DNA of 64,000 nucleotides, taken from contig QJPP01001557.1 of the NCBI GenBank assembly GCA_003996215.1, positions 206,607-270,606 on the forward strand, in the 5' to 3' direction. This DNA comes from Jaltomata sinuosa. Taxonomy: Eukaryota; Streptophyta; Magnoliopsida; Solanales; Solanaceae. The position numbers and the translations under genes are program-made. The stretch's first letter is position 1; each line of letters opens with the position of its first letter. Below, piece by piece: positions 1 to 11,585 of this stretch. The notes beneath the pieces are model-generated. The model had not been told where the DNA came from. It saw only the letters and a program-made list of their open reading frames with translations, and did no database searches.

Positions 1-1144
1 CTTTTAGATAAGGGTTTTATCAGGCCTAGCATCTCTCTATGGGGTGCCCCAGTCCTCTTCATATGTAAGAAAGGTGGTTCGCTCAGAATATGTATCGACT
101 ATCATAAGTTGAATAAGGTTATAATCAAGAATAAGTATCCCATCCTTAGGATTGATGACTTGTTCGACTAGCTTTACGGTGCCAGTTACTTCTCCAAAAT
201 TGACCTCAGATTCCTATTATCATCAGCTTAGAGTTAGAGAGTGTGACATTCTGAAGACAGCCTTCAGAACTCGGTATGGCAACTATGAATTTGTTGTTAT
301 GTCTTTTGGACTGACGAATACTCTTGTAGCCTTTATGGAATTGATGAACAAGCTATTGAAGCAGTACTTGAGTATGTTTATTATTGTCTTTATTGAAGAC
401 ATTCTTATCTACTCTCGAAGTGAGGAGAAGCATGCAAGCTATTTAAGGGTTGTGTTGCAAACACTCAAGGATCCTCAGTTGTTTGCTAAGTTCAGTAAGT
501 GTGAATTCTGATTGCAGTCAGTTGCTTTTTTAGGTCATGTAGTATCTAAAGAAGGCATTCAGGTAGATTCACAGAAGATAGAGGCAGTAAAGAACTAGCC
601 TAGACCCACTTCCCCGATAGATATCAGAAGCTTTTTAGGTTTGGATGGATACTACAGAAGATTTGTGGATGGGTTTTCATCCATAGCTGCTCCATTAACC
701 AGGTTAACTCAGAAAAAAGGTTTAGTTTCAGTGGTCGGATGAGTGTAAGAAGAACTTCCAGGAATTAAAGACTAGGTTGACCACAACTCCAGTTTTGGCT
801 GTACCAGAGGGCTTAGATAGCTTTATTGTGTATTGTGAGGCATCTAGAGTTGTCTTGGGTTATTTTTTGATGCATCACGGTAAGGTAATTGCTTATACTT
901 CTAAACAACTTAAGATTCATGAGAAAAACTACCCGACTCATGATCTTGAGCTAACAACTGTGGTTTTTGCTTTAAGGATTTGGAAGCACTACTTGTATGG
1001 TGTCCATGTAGATATGTTTACTGACCATAAGAGTTTCTAATATGTGTTTACTCAGAAGGAATTGAATCTTCGTCAAAGAAGCTGCCTTGAGCTTCTTAAG
1101 GACTATGACATGAGTGTCAATTACCATTCGGGTAAGGCCAATAT
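1..1144 (+). pseudogene. Ty3/gypsy pol remnant (reverse transcriptase to RNase H), left half of a split element
   Basis: This is a decayed retrotransposon polyprotein, already under way at the window edge. A WGAPVLF motif lies near 40-60, the reverse transcriptase palm has SFGLTN near 300-320, and the active site reads FIEDILIYS near 390-415, so the first Asp of the usual IDD pair is Glu. The RNase H part contains KQLKIHEKNYPTHDLEL (about 905-955) and later an HSGKAN motif. Stops at 169-171, 509-511 and 596-598 replace codons that are Gln or Trp in related elements, and there are frameshifts near 200 and 715. The coding sequence stops abruptly at 1144 inside the RNase H to integrase linker and resumes at 10724, beyond an inserted element. 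It is dead and cannot make a working enzyme. Confidence 0.85.
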
Positions 1145-1503
1145 TGTAATGACTGGGTTCTTCATTATGGGTAAACCTTTCGTGCCAAGTTTAGAGTTAG
1201 AAAACATTCGGGTTTGGGAGTAAAATTCTTGGTTAGGCTAGTCTCGGCCAGTTTTAGAGTAAGATATCGTCTAGGGAAATCCGGTTGAGGATTGGGTAAC
1301 GTGTCTTGTCTTGAGCTAGTTTTCCTTGTAGCTAAGACATTGAGGAGTTTAGAGGAATTTTTGGAGGTAAATTCGGGTAAGTAGAACTCTCGATATGAGG
1401 GTTGACGTGAAGGGGTTATTCCAGAACGTCAGAAAATTAAATGTGTTGTAAAATAGGCACTTTTGGGGAACTTTAAGACTTTATGTCCCATGTCAACCAC
1501 CAT

Positions 1504-1640
1504 AGCGGTTGACACATCTCTACAGCAACCTCTGCTATAGCAGAGAAATTACTGCTATAGCAGAAGTCAATGTCGGTCAGCACCGTTATAGCGGAGGGTA
1601 CCGCTATACCGGAGCATGGATTGCCATAGCGGACGAGTCA
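1504..1640. repeat. Cluster of CCGCTATAGCGG-type palindromes inside the LTR
   Basis: About six near-palindromic GCTATAGC/GTTATAGC cores occur within about 130 bases, many flanked by short spacers like AAGTCAATGTCGGTCAGCA. Equivalent clusters lie in the other two LTR copies at about 8865-9005 and 44868-44995. Confidence 0.8.
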
Positions 1641-2369
1641 GTATTTAATGCAGAAAACTTCTCCAAAATGTTCAGTTTTCATCAAGAACGTTTTGGGAGA
1701 AGGGCAAGGAGATTTTGGGTGAACGTACTCTGTTTTCCACCATTTTCATCCCAAATGTAAGGATTCTACTCCTCTAACTTATTACTATCATTCCTATGGA
1801 GTAGAATTACTAGTTGGGAACTTGGGAAGAGGTTTGGATTGACCTATAAATGGTAGAATCTGGGAAAAAAGAGGATTCTAGGGAGTAGAAGTCCTGGGGT
1901 CTTGTTAATTATTGTTGGGTTATGATTATTTAGCCATAATTTTCTAAACTTATCCATAAAAATGGCAGCATTAGGTGAATTGATGGTGGGAAAGCCCGGA
2001 AAAGAGATGAAATGATCATAGTTTGTCCTGGGATTGGGATTTTTGCATAATCCAGGTATTTTAGGCCAGAAATTGAATAGTTATTGTATGTTTGTTTTTA
2101 GACCAAGAACAAGCAAGAACTTTGGAAAGCGGGAAGGCTCTGGTTCAATAGATCTTTTGAATAATTTGAGGTAGGTGATGGTTACTGATTTCCCAATATG
2201 CATTATATGTTCATGTACCATTATTTAGTAATGTATGAGTTGCATGCTTAGAGGATGAGTTGTGAATGTTTAATTGTCCGTTTATCAGTCTGGTGAAATG
2301 AACTTGTTTATTGCTTGTTGGTTTACAAGTATGGTTGTTTATTATTTGTGATTGATTTGACTTGGTGTG

Positions 2370-2525
2370 ACATTCGGTTGGCTCGGGTACCACACCTGGT
2401 ATGGGAATACTAATGGTTGGCTCAGGTACCACGCCTGGTACGGGAACACTAATGGTTGGCTTGGGTACCATGCCTGGTATGAGAATTCATAATAGTTGGC
2501 TCAGGTACCACGCCTAGTACAGGTT
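2370..2525 (+). repeat. Tandem repeat in the LTR, unit about 40 bp
   Basis: Four imperfect units, each carrying GGTTGGCTCGGGTACCA followed by CGCCTGGTACGGGAA. Each unit has an internal GGTACC/GGTAC dyad. The homologous arrays are 9740-9900 (four units) and 45735-45830 (about two to three units), so unit number varies between copies. Confidence 0.85.
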
Positions 2526-3312
2526 ATTTTAATTGCATTGTTGTGTTCTTTCGATGGTTCCATGAGTGGATCGGGTTGCACTTTTTGACTGTGAGTATTG
2601 CATATGGTCCATGAGAGGACGGGTGGTTATATCAAATTATGAGATTGGTCTTAGTGTAGGCCGAATTGCATGTCTAACACTTAGGTGATGTTAGGAGGAT
2701 CCTTGGTGGGTCCGGGCTATGTAAAAAGGGTATATGACTATATGTTGTTGTCTTTGAGTATGGTCAATGATTGTTATTTGGTTCATGTGCTACTAAGCTA
2801 AGGAAAAGATTTGTAATCTAGGTATATTGTTAGCTTGTTCACATGTTGGAGCTGGCCAATGATTCTACCAGTACACGGTGTTGTGTACTAATTCTGCATT
2901 TGCTTTTATTTTTGTGCGTATAGGCAATCTTTCGGTGGCTGACATGCGACCTCACTTGTAGTCCCGACATTTCCAGATTACAAGGGTGAGCTACTTCAGT
3001 CGAGCTACCATGTTATCTTCATTTAAGTTGTTGCCCAGTTGTTTCGGGCTTAAGCTCTCTCTTATTTTATTTGGGATTGTATCCCCGTATTCTAGACGAT
3101 TAGAAGTATATTTTGGTACGGTGACTTTCAGGTTCTATGGAGGATTTTTCTGCAGAATTTATGATGTTATTGTTTAAGATATTAAATTGCTAGTTTATTT
3201 ATTTGCACACTGGTTTTAAGGTGTTAGATTGTGCTAAGTGTCGATTATTATTGGTTTGCTTATCCGGGGGTTGGGTGGGTGCCACTAATGGCGGCTTTGG
3301 TTGTGACAAAGA

Positions 3313-3324
3313 TGGTTTAAGAGC
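3313..3324 (+). other. Primer-binding site, initiator-Met tRNA type (diverged)
   Basis: Four bases after the 5' LTR the sequence is TGGTTTAAGAGC, close to the TGGTATCAGAGC complementary to the 3' end of plant initiator tRNA-Met. The related copy at 46687-46698 reads TGATATCAGAGC. Confidence 0.75.
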
Positions 3325-3518
3325 CCTAGGTCCGTTGATCTCATTGCACCAAAATGAGTCTAGTAGAGTCTTGCGGAATGGTACGGAGACGTCTATACTT
3401 TTCTTCGAGAGGCTATAGGACTTTAAGAAAACTATCTCTTCTTTCTTCCTTTGTGCTATAACTTGATTCCAATTGGTATCTGGTGATATGAATTGGTATC
3501 TAACTCTTCTATCCGCAG

Positions 3519-4791
3519 ATGGTTAATACAAGGAACAACGGAAAAAGGGCAGCGGTCCCAATAGTGGGCCCAGAAGTCAGAGGTAGATAAAGGGGTAGGG
3601 GTAGGGGCCGAGGTAGAGCAGCACCCGCCAGGGGTAGAGCTCAGGCACCTGCAGAATCACGTGAAGAGACCCCTCCCCCACCCCAGGATTAGGTTGAAGA
3701 GGAAGTATAGGTTGTTGTTGAGGAGGGTGTAGAGTAGGTAGAGGCGGCACTGACTGGAGTTGAAGGCCTTCCCCTATCTTTCCTGAGGCGTTTCAGTAGG
3801 TTTTGTCCTTTTTGAGTGGGCTGGTTGGTGTTGGAGCCAATCCCATGGGTACAACAAATCAGGTTTTGGGTGCTAAGCCAGCGGTTACTACAACTCCTAG
3901 AATGGATGCAACATCGGGCACAGACGACTTCTTCCGACCAATGCTAGGTCCGGTTATGACATAAAATCAGCACGAGATGCTAACCAAGTTCCTCAAGATG
4001 AAACCTCCTACGTTTTAGGTACTGAGAAGTAAGATGCCTATGAGTTCATATTGGACTGTTATGAGAGGCTGCACAAGCTGAGCATTGTGCAACAGCATAG
4101 GGTTGCGTTCATCACTTTTCAGCTGCAGAGTGATGCTAAGCAGTGGTGGAGATCTCATGTGGAATGTCGGTCTCCACTGACTTGGGAGAAGTTTCATGCT
4201 CTCTTCTTCGAGAATTATGTACCTCGTACTTTGAGAGATTGCTATAAGGATGAGTTCCTGGATGTGGAACAGGGTAGCATGTCGGTCTCCTCTTATGAGA
4301 CCAAGTTTCATGCCTTGTCTCATTTTGCTACACAGTTGTTGGGTATCAAAGAGGAGAAGGTTCGGTTATTTATGGATGGTCTGAACACTGATTTGCAAGT
4401 GTTGTCTGTACACATGACTTCAGCATGGAGAAGCTTCAATGAGGTCACCGATTATGTGAAAAAGTTAGAAGGGGTTAAGCAGGTCAGACAAGCTAAATTG
4501 TTAGCCAAGAAGTCTCGGAATGAGAGGAATTTCAGTGGTTCGTACTCCAGGGGTCATCAGCAGCAGGCATACTCTGCCCGTCTTATTCAGTCAGCTCTGC
4601 CAGCTACCACAGGTGGTCGTACGGGAGCTAGTCAGCAGTTATCAGCTCTTAGAGGACAGGGAGCTTCTTACACATCTACCAGAAGGCCTACATTTGATCG
4701 CGGTTGTTTTCATTGTGGTGATCTGGGCCTCTTTAAGAGGGAGTGCCCTCATATACAGACTGGTAATTAGGCTCAGTAGTAGTCTAAGGTT
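3519..4791 (+). pseudogene. gag of the chromovirus (broken)
   Basis: The nucleocapsid/capsid precursor of the element. It starts at an ATG (3519) with an Arg/Gly-rich N-terminus, as in the copy at 46903. Early in-frame stops and a frameshift precede a long open stretch (4051-4770) covering the capsid region (DCYERLHKL, QWWRSHVE, YETKFHALS). The C-terminal zinc knuckle at 4705-4746 has the CX2CX4HX4C layout, but the His codon (4729-4731) reads Leu, which should destroy zinc binding. Stops follow at 4768-4770 and nearby where Gln codons are expected. The same knuckle is intact in the related copy at 48084-48125. Not functional. Confidence 0.85.
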
Positions 4792-7700
4792 GTGGTTCCA
4801 GCAGGTACAGGTGGTTATGCTAGAGGTCATCCACAGGGTGGGCAAGGTAACATTCAGGGAGGTTGGGGAGACAGAGGTAATAGAGGCGCGGGAAGGGGTG
4901 CAGTGCAGCCAGCTAAGGAAGTTGCTCGGATTTATGATCGGGCTCACTGTTATGCTTTTCCAGGGAGATCTGAGGTGGAGGCATCAGACGCGGTGATCAC
5001 AGGTATAATTTTTGTCTGTGATAGGATGACTTCTATACTATTTGACCCAGGATCTACTTATTCTTATGTGACTGTGAACTTTGCATTGGTTCTGGATTTG
5101 ATATGTGATGTCCTTGATTCCTCTATCCATATGTCTACCTCAGTTGGAGAGTCGGGGTGTGTGACTCATGTTTACCGTACTTGTTTGGTAATACTTGTGG
5201 GGTTACAGACTTGGGTAGATTTGGTAATTCTGGATATGGTAGACTTCGATGTTATCTTTGGCATGATCTGGTTGTCTCCTTATCATGTTGTATTGAATTA
5301 TAATGATAAGACGGTGGCTATAGAAATTCTGGGTAAGGATAGACTATAGTGGAAAGGTGTGTACAGGCCTAAGACGGTTAAGATCATATCAATTGTTCAG
5401 GCTAGGAAACTAGTTGAGAGAGGATGTTTGGCCTTCTTGGCTCATCTCCAGGATGATAGTATGGAGTCCCCATCATTTGAGTCAGTTCCAATTGTGTCAG
5501 AGTTTCAGGAGGTGTTTTCGGCGGATTTGCCTGGTATGCCTCCAGACAGGGACATTGATTTTTGTATTGACTTGGAGCTAGGCACTCGCCCAATTTCCAT
5601 TCCTCCTTATCACATGGCTCTGGCAGAGTTAAGGGAACTTAAGACTCAGTTAAAGGAACTCTTAGACAAGGGTTTTATCTGTTCCAGTGCTTTGCCTTGG
5701 GGTGCTCCGGTACTGTTTGTGAGAAAAAAGGATGGTAGTATACGGATGTGCATAGACTACAGGAAGTTGAATAAGGTTACCATCCAAAATAAGTACCCTT
5801 TACCCCATATAGATGATCTTTTTGACCAGTTACAGGGTGCATCGGTGTTCTTGAAAATTGACTTAAGGTCAGGGTATCATCAGTTAAAGATTAGGCCCAC
5901 GGAAATTCCTAAGACCATTTTTCAAACTCGGTATAGGCATTACGAGTTTTTAGTGATGTCATTTGGGCTGACAAATGCGCTGGCAGCATTCATGAGTTTG
6001 ATGAATGAGGTGTTTAAGTCTTATTTGGATTCATTCGTGATCGTATTTATAGATGATATTTTGATCTACTCCAAGAGTAGGGAAAAGCATGCTGAACATC
6101 TCCGAATTGTGTTGGATATTTTAAAGCACCAAAAACTGTAAGCGAAGTTTTCCAAGTGTGAATTTTAGTTGACTTCATTCGCCTTCTTAGGGCATGTGGT
6201 GTCAGAAAAGGGGGTGATGGTAGATCCCCAAAAGATTGAGGCAGTTAAGAATTGGGTCTGGCCTAACTCTGTGACCGAGGTAAGGAGCTTTGTGGGGCTT
6301 GCAGGGTACTATCGCAAGTTTGTCAAGGATTTTGCGTCCATTGCTACCCACTTGACAAGGTTGACTCAGAAGGAGGTACCATTTGTGTGGTCCAATAAGT
6401 GTGAAGAGAGCTTCCAAAAGCAAAAGACACTTCTTACTATGGCTCCCATCCTTTCATTGCCGGTTAAAGGTAAGGATTTCATTGAATATTGTGATGCTCA
6501 CATTTGGGTTTGGGTACTGTATTGATGCAGGACACGAATGTAATAACATATGCTTCTAGAAAATTAAAGGTCCATGAAAAGAATTATCCAACCCATGACT
6601 TGGAGTTGGCAGCGGTGGTTTTTGCACTCAAAATTTGGAGACACTATCTCTATGGGGTCAAGTGTGAACTATTCACTGATTATCGCAGTCTGCAACATGT
6701 ATTTACTTAAAAGGACTTGAATCTGAGACAGAGGAGGTGGATGGAGTTTTTGATGGATTCTGATGTGACCATCCAGTACCATCCGGGTAAGACTAATGTG
6801 GTGGCAGATGCATTAAGCCAGAAGACCATCAGCATGGGCTGTTTGGCTTGTTTGGGGGTGTCCAAGCGACCATTGGCAAGGGAGATTCAGGCCTTAGAAT
6901 CTAAGTTCATGCACTTGGGTATCTCAGAACAGGGTGGAGTGTTGGCCAGTGTTGAGGTCAAATCCACATTCATAGAAAAGATAAAGACTAAGCACTTTCA
7001 GAATGCACAGTTGAGCAATCTTCAGAACAAGGTAATATCTGGAGAAGCTAGGGATGCCACGTTGGACTCTGGTGGGGTGATGAATTTCAGAGGAAGGATT
7101 TGTGTTCCTCGAGTTGATGATATAATTCAAAAGGTATTGACAGAGGCTTATGATTTGCAGTACTCAATTCATCCGGGCGTAACCAAGATTTATAGGAATT
7201 TGAGGAAACTCTATTGGTGGCCTGGGATGAAAGGGGACATAGCTGATTTCGTGTCCAAGTATCAAAATTGCCAGCAGGTCAAGTATGAGCACCAAAGGCC
7301 TGCAGGACTACTTCATAGGATGCCCATTCCCGAGTAGAAGTGGGAAAGGATAGCCATGGATTTCGTGGTGGGTCTTCTAAAGACTTTGGGGAAGTGTGAC
7401 TCAATCTGGGTCATTGTTGAACGGCTAACCAAGTCAGCTCATTTCATTTCGGTTAGGGTAGACTATAATTCTCAACAATTGGTTAAGATCTATCTGAAGG
7501 AGATCGTGAGAATGCATGGGGTATCATTGTCCATTATTTCAGACACGGGTACGCAATTTACCTTTAAGTTTTGGGGTAAGTTACATGAAGAGTTGGTCAC
7601 TCAACTCACTTTCAGCATAACTTTCCATCCTCAGACAGACGGTCAGTCGGAGAGGACAATCCAAGTGTTGGAAGACATGCTGAGAGCATGTGTGATTGAC

Positions 7701-8486
7701 ATTGGAGGTCATTGGGACCAGTTTCTACCATTGTGTGAGTTCTCATACAACAACAACTACCACTCCAGTATCGATATAGCACCATTTGAGGCACTGTATG
7801 AGAGGGGTTGTAGATCCCCTATAGAGTGGTTTGAGGCAGGTGATGTGAATCCTCTAGGTGTAGACTTGGTAAGGGAAGTGCAGGAAACAGTAAGGGGCAT
7901 TCAAACCAAGTTGCTAGCGGCCCATAGTAGGCAGAAGGAATACGCGGATCGCAAGGTAAGAGATATGGATTTTCAGGTTGGTGAGCAAGTACTATTGAAA
8001 GTGTCACCAATGAAAGGTGTTATGCATTTTGGTAAGAAGGGTAAGCTCAGTCCTCGATTTATCAATCCATTTGAGGTCCTCAAAATTGTAGGGCCAGTGG
8101 CTTACAAGTTAGCACTGCCGCCCAGTTTATCTGGTGTCCATCCAATATTCCATGTATATATGTTTAAGTGGTACCAGAGGGATGGAGATTACATTATCAA
8201 GTGGGATAAAGTATTACTAGACAAGGATCTTCAGTATAAAGAGGAACCGGTTGCGATTCTTGATCGAGATGTTCGGAAGTTGAGGATAAAAGAGATCAAA
8301 TCAGTGAAAGTTCAATGGAAGCATCATACAGTTGAGGAAGCCACTTGGGAAACCAAAAAGGACATGCGGGACAAGTACCCTCACTTATTTGAGGATTTAG
8401 GTACTACACTTTCACTCTTTTATTCTCTGTATTTTTGGGTTTGGTCATTCGGGGATGAACAATGGGTAAATTGGTATTTGTTATAA
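4792..8486 (+). pseudogene. pol of the chromovirus: protease, RT, RNase H, integrase, chromodomain (broken)
   Basis: Domains in order: aspartic protease with FDPGSTYSYV near 5041-5070; reverse transcriptase with active site FIDDILIYS near 6045-6075; RNase H near 6440-6830; integrase zinc-binding region near 7160-7290, where two of the four expected ligands look replaced (an Arg and a Tyr); integrase core near 7356-7700, with the Asp-Asp-Glu residues apparently kept (MDFVVG, SDTGTQF, DGQSERT); and a chromodomain near 8235-8400 (AILDRDVRKL ... VQWKHHTVEEATWE). One frameshift lies near 6510. In-frame stops occur near 5347, 6139, 6166, 6708 and 7335, mostly TAG where relatives have Gln or Trp. 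The frame runs 8 bases into the 3' LTR. Chromodomains of this group steer integration toward heterochromatin; here the gene is dead. Confidence 0.88.
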
Positions 8487-10718
8487 TAACCGGGTTCATT
8501 TTTATGGGTAAACCTTTTGTGCCATGTTTAGAGTTAGAAAACTTTCGGGTTTGGGAGTTGAAAAATCTGGGCTAGGCTAGTCTCGGCCATTTTTGGAGTG
8601 AGATATGGTCTAGGGAAATCCAGGTAAGTATTGGGTAATGTGTATTGTATTGAGCTAGTTTTTCTTGTATCTAAAATATAGAGGAGTCCGGTAGACTTTT
8701 TGGAGGTGAATTCGGGTAAGTAGAACTCTCGGTATGAGGGTTGACGTGAAGGTATTATTCTGGAATGTTAGGAAATTAAGTGTGTTGCAAAATAGGAACT
8801 TTTGGGAAACTTTATGACTTTTTGTCCCATGTCAACCACCACAGCAGTTGACACATCGCTACAACGACCTTTGCTATAGCGAAGAAATTACCATTATAGC
8901 GAAAGTCAACGTCGGTCAACACCGCTATAGTGAAAGTCAATGTTGGTCAGGACCGCTATAGCAGGCAGTACCGCTATAGCAAAGCATGGACCACCATAGC
9001 AGATGAGTCGGGATTTGATGCAAAAAACTTCCCCAAAATGTTCAGTTTTCATCAAGAACATTTTGGGAGAAGGGCAAGGCAATTTTGGGCGAACCTACTC
9101 CATTTTCCATAATTTTTGGTCCCAAAGGTAAGGATTCTACCCCCTAACTTAGTACTATCATTCCTATGGAGTAGAATTACTAGTTTGGAACTTGGAGAGA
9201 GGTTTGTATTGACCTAGGAATGATAGAATCGGGGAAAAGGGGGATTCTAGGGCGTAGAGGTTCTTGGGTCTTGTTAATTATTGTTGGGTTATGATCATTT
9301 AGCCATAATTCTCTATACTTACCCATAAAAATGGTAGCATTAGGTGAATTGATGGTGGAAAATCTCAGAAAAAGGGTGGAATGATCATAGTTTAGCCTGG
9401 GATTGGATTTATTTTTGCATAATCCTGGTATTTTAGGCCAGAAATGAATTATAGTTATTGTATGTTTGTTTTTAGACCAAGAACAAGCAAGAATTTTGGA
9501 AAGCGAAAAGGCTCCAGTTCAGTATAGCTTTTGAATAATTCGAGGTAGGTGATGGATACTGATTTTCCAATATGCATTATGTATTCATGTACCATTATTT
9601 ACTAATGTATGAGTTACATGCTTAGGGAATGAGTTGTGAATGTCTAATTGTCCGTTTATGAGTCTGGTGAAATGAACTTATTTGTTGCTTGTTAGTTTAC
9701 AAGTATGGTTGTTCATTATTTGTGATTGATTTAATTTGGTGTGACATTCGGTTGGCTCGGGTACCACGTCTGGTACAGAAATACTAACAGTTGGCTCGGG
9801 TACCACACCTGGTACGGGAACACTAACGATTGGCTCGAGTACCATACCTGGTACGGGAATTCATAATGGTTGGCTCGGGTATCACACCTAGTACAGATTG
9901 TTTTAGTTGTATTATTGTGTTCTTTCGATGGTTCTATGAGTGGATCGGATTGTACTTTTTGACTGTGAGTATTGCATATGGTCCATGAGAGGCCGGGTGG
10001 TTATATCTAATTGTGAGGTTGGTCTTAGTGTAGGTGGATTGCATGTTTAACACTTAGATGATGTTAGGGGGATCCTTGGTGGGTATGGGCTATGTAAAAA
10101 GGGTATATGTTGTTGTCTTTGAGTATGGTCAATAGTTGCTATTTGGTTCATGTGCTACTAAGTTAAGGAAGAGACTTGTAGTCTAGTTATATTTTTAGCT
10201 TGTTCACATATTTTCTGTACCTTACTATATTTTAGTTTATTGTTCATATTCTGTTTATTGGAGCTGGCTGATGATCCTATCAGTACACGATATTATGTAC
10301 TGATTATGCACTTACTTTTCTTTTTGTGAGTACAGGCAATCTTCCGACAGCTGACACGCGATATCACCTGTAGTTCCGGCGTTTCCAGATCGCAAGGGTG
10401 AGCTACTTCGGTCGAGCTACCCTGTTATCTTCTTTTAAGTTGTAGCCCAATTATTTTGGACTTAAACTCTTTTTTTTTATTTGGGGTTGCATTTCCGTAT
10501 TTTAGACGATTAGTAGTATATTTTGGTATGGTGACTTTCAGGTTCTAGGGAGGATTTTTCTGCAGAATTTATGATGTTAATGTTTGAGATATTGAATTGC
10601 TAGTTTATTTATTTGAACACTGGTTTTAAGCTGTTAGATTATGCTAAGTGTCGATTATTATTAGTTCGCTCATCCGGGGGTTGAGTGGGTACTACTCACA
10701 GCGGGCTGGGTCGTGACA
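8479..10718 (+). repeat. 3' LTR of the chromovirus
   Basis: Direct repeat of 1145-3308, beginning TGTTATAATAACCGGG and ending TCGTGACA. The palindrome cluster lies near 8865-9005 and the tandem GGTACC array at 9740-9900. It is about 75 bases longer than the 5' copy. Confidence 0.9.
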
Positions 10719-11010
10719 AATATAATGGCTGATGTACTTAGCAGGTTGTCTATGGGTAGTGGGTCACGGGTTGAAGAAGGAAAGAAGGAATTAGCTAAGG
10801 ATGTTCATAGGCTTGCTCGATTGAGGGTTCGCCTTACAGATTCAACGGATGGTGGTGTGATAGTTCAGAATAGGTCAGAATCTTTCTTAGTGGTTGAGGT
10901 GAAGGAGAAGCAAGACAGTGATCCTATTTTGCATCAGCTGAAGGGTGTTGTCCATATGCACAGGGTAGAGGTTTTCTCCCAAGGGGGAGATGGTGTGCTT
11001 CATTATCTTA
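10719..11010 (+). pseudogene. Right half of the split Ty3/gypsy pol (RNase H to integrase linker)
   Basis: Directly after the second AATAT the sequence codes ADVLSRLSMGS and then a linker typical of gypsy pol (LARLRVRL, VEVKEKQDSDPILHQLK, VFSQGGDGVLHY). Its phase matches the HSGKAN motif that ends at 1144. Similarity stops near 11005-11010, where AT-rich sequence begins, so the outer element is truncated before its integrase zinc region. The Met that opens the reading frame at 10713 belongs to the inserted LTR and is not a real start. Confidence 0.85.
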
Positions 11011-11289
11011 ACTATTCATATCAATATAATATAAATAACTATCTTTTCATGATATATCTAATTAATATATTATCAGTGTTCTCAGGTATACCACATTTTT
11101 CAAAAAAAAAAAAACCTCATGGAGAAAAGTCAATAATATCAATGTGTGGAGAGCCAAAGTAACGACCTCACCACTTTTCATTTCGCTGGAAGCTTCCCTT
11201 TTCACTCCCTCCCTTTTGTTTTAAGGATGGTGAAGCTTGCATTTTGAACCTTGGGGACAGTTGCCAGATGATTCAATTTGTTGTTTTCT

Positions 11290-11533
11290 CTAAAGAAAAA
11301 TGAATTTGATTGGTATACATTAATTTGTATTCATTGATATGTATACATTGGTATACATTAATTTGTATACATTCGTATAAATAAATTGATATACGTTGAT
11401 TTATATTCATCTAATAAGTTGGTATATATTGATTTGTATTCATTTCATAAATGGCTATACATTTGTTTACATTAGTATCTTCTTAATTTTACATCAGTAT
11501 ACGTTGGTTCGTATTCATCAAAAGATTATATAT

Positions 11534-11584
<51 letters not shown>

Positions 11585-11585
11585 C
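11290..11585. repeat. AT-rich minisatellite and (AT)n tract
   Basis: Irregular repeats of GTATACATT(A/G)ATTTGTATTCAT-like units (11290-11520) are followed by an almost pure AT dinucleotide run (11526-11582). No gene is visible between 11010 and 11860. Confidence 0.75.

Larger units (their letters stand above)
1145..3308 (+). repeat. 5' LTR of the chromovirus
   Basis: Direct repeat of 8479-10718, starting TGTAATGACTGGG and ending TTGTGACA. It holds two internal arrays: a cluster of GCTATAGC-type palindromes (about 1504-1640) and a tandem array built on GGTACC...GGTAC (about 2370-2525). The third copy of this LTR at 44490-46682 has the same plan. Confidence 0.9.
1145..10718 (+). mobile_element. 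Ty3/gypsy chromovirus (Tekay/Del-like), complete but decayed, nested
   Basis: This is a complete LTR retrotransposon: 5' LTR 1145-3308, primer-binding site just after it, gag and pol, a C-terminal chromodomain, and 3' LTR 8479-10718. Both LTRs begin with TGT and end in GTGACA. The five bases AATAT occur directly before the element (1140-1144) and directly after it (10719-10723), which is the 5-bp target duplication expected of gypsy integrase. It sits inside an older gypsy pol. By eye the two LTRs differ at very roughly one base in eight to ten, so the insertion is old. A second copy of the family lies at 44490-48125. Domain order RT, RNase H, integrase, chromodomain is diagnostic of chromoviruses; the Tekay/Del assignment is inference from gag and LTR size. 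Confidence 0.9.

Noticed and set aside
2211..2471. Minus-strand Pro/Val-rich repeat protein
   Set aside because: It is the LTR tandem array read backwards, and the same pattern recurs in the other LTR copies.
10713..11162. 149-codon open frame as an independent gene
   Set aside because: Its start codon is in an LTR tip and its tail runs into AT-rich DNA; the middle is the split gypsy pol.
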